Source: Warburgia ugandensis | Taxonomy: Eukaryota > Streptophyta > Magnoliopsida > Canellales > Canellaceae | DNA length: 64,000 nucleotides | NCBI GenBank assembly: GCA_035236585.1 | Contig: CP141128.1 | Span: 37,368,684-37,432,683 of the forward strand | Direction: 5' to 3' | Shown: one piece after another, positions 63,565 through 64,000 of the stretch | Layout: each line of letters begins with the position of its first letter | Position numbering within the stretch: position 1 is the stretch's first letter | Notes under the pieces: model-generated | What the model saw: only the letters and a program-made list of their open reading frames with translations | Databases searched by the model: none | Told to the model about the DNA's origin: nothing | Made by a program: the position numbers and the translations under genes

Positions 63565-64000
63565 CACTACTACATACGAGGCTTTTAAAGTCGACATAAA
63601 GAAGTCATTATATTGAATGCTGACTTCATAGATATTTTACAAGTTGGTTAAAAATAAACGACTTTAAATATATAGATATAAGAAGTCGTTTAAGTAAAAA
63701 TAAATTTAAAAGTCTAGTGCAAAGAGGAAAATTTTTGTGGGAAGGACTTTTAAGTCATTTACTTATAAATGGCTTCAAAAGTTATTGAATTTTGAAGTCC
63801 TTTATACCCAAATGACTTTAAATATCAATAACATTTGATGTCGTTTAAGCTGAAAGACTTCAAAAATATACACATAAATTTGGCACGAAGATTAATTTGT
63901 GTCGGAAGGCACTTTTAAATTTTTTGATTATAAAAGACTTCAAATGTCAATTACTTTTGAAGTCCTTTAGCACTAAAAGACTTTAAGATTCAATTACTTT
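63565..64000 (+). mobile_element. Second CACTA transposon, left end, runs off the window
   Basis: It starts CACTACTACATACGAGGCTT and continues with the same ~100-base terminal sequence and ACTTTAAA-type subterminal units as the right end of the first CACTA element, in opposite orientation. In the first copy this end is the one upstream of the transposase, so here the transposase, if present, would be on the plus strand beyond 64000. Confidence 0.88.

Overview
The window looks like the nuclear genome of a flowering plant, in a deep, gene-poor, repeat-filled region. The evidence is long Ty3/gypsy LTRs with TGTAAT...TCACA ends, initiator-Met tRNA primer sites (TGGTATCAGAGC), a chromovirus-type pol fossil, and CACTA (En/Spm) DNA transposons with a TNP2-type transposase. 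The species cannot be named from the sequence alone. I found no intact host protein gene, no rRNA or tRNA gene and no CRISPR array. Nearly all short open frames are chance frames or shadows inside repeats.

Layout. Positions 1-11163 hold a Ty3/gypsy chromovirus fossil (family C) with two LTR copies and recognisable gag, protease, RT, RNase H, integrase and chromodomain remains. Positions 12480-14165 are an LTR-like fragment carrying a ~60-bp tandem array. Positions 15320-22290 look like non-coding retrotransposon DNA, split by a family B solo LTR (16799-19495, target duplication ACACT). A family D LTR (22305-24343) is cut off by a very long family A LTR (24344-29589) followed by its primer site and non-coding interior. 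That interior is split by a reverse-oriented family A solo LTR (32149-36637, target duplication CTAAC). Positions 36859-41490 are a mosaic of A and B LTR pieces.

Positions 41571-42114 hold a decayed two-exon Ptta/En/Spm-type (Transposase_24-like) gene on the minus strand. Next to it sits an end-to-end family B retrotransposon (42423-51098, minus, target duplication ATCAC) with two LTRs, primer site and polypurine tract but no recognisable gag-pol, so it is probably non-autonomous. Positions 52050-54170 are a tandem array of six ~359-bp units. Positions 54440-55710 are a D-like LTR fragment with a CT-rich minisatellite. Positions 55735-60864 are a CACTA element with a broken TNP2 transposase. 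Positions 60865-63560 are LTR-related and non-coding retrotransposon DNA, and a second CACTA element starts at 63565 and runs off the window.

How the parts relate. The nesting gives a relative order: D before A, A before the reverse A solo LTR; the Tat-like unit before the B solo LTR; the En/Spm-like gene before the B element. The two LTRs of the B element differ at about ten positions in a ~460-base stretch compared by eye, so it is the youngest datable insertion. The most interesting signals are features shared by otherwise different LTR families (a hairpin about 350-450 bases from the LTR end, and U3 and central GC-rich blocks), the 359-bp array, and the apparently non-coding B element. 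I saw no convincing sign of a wholly new system.
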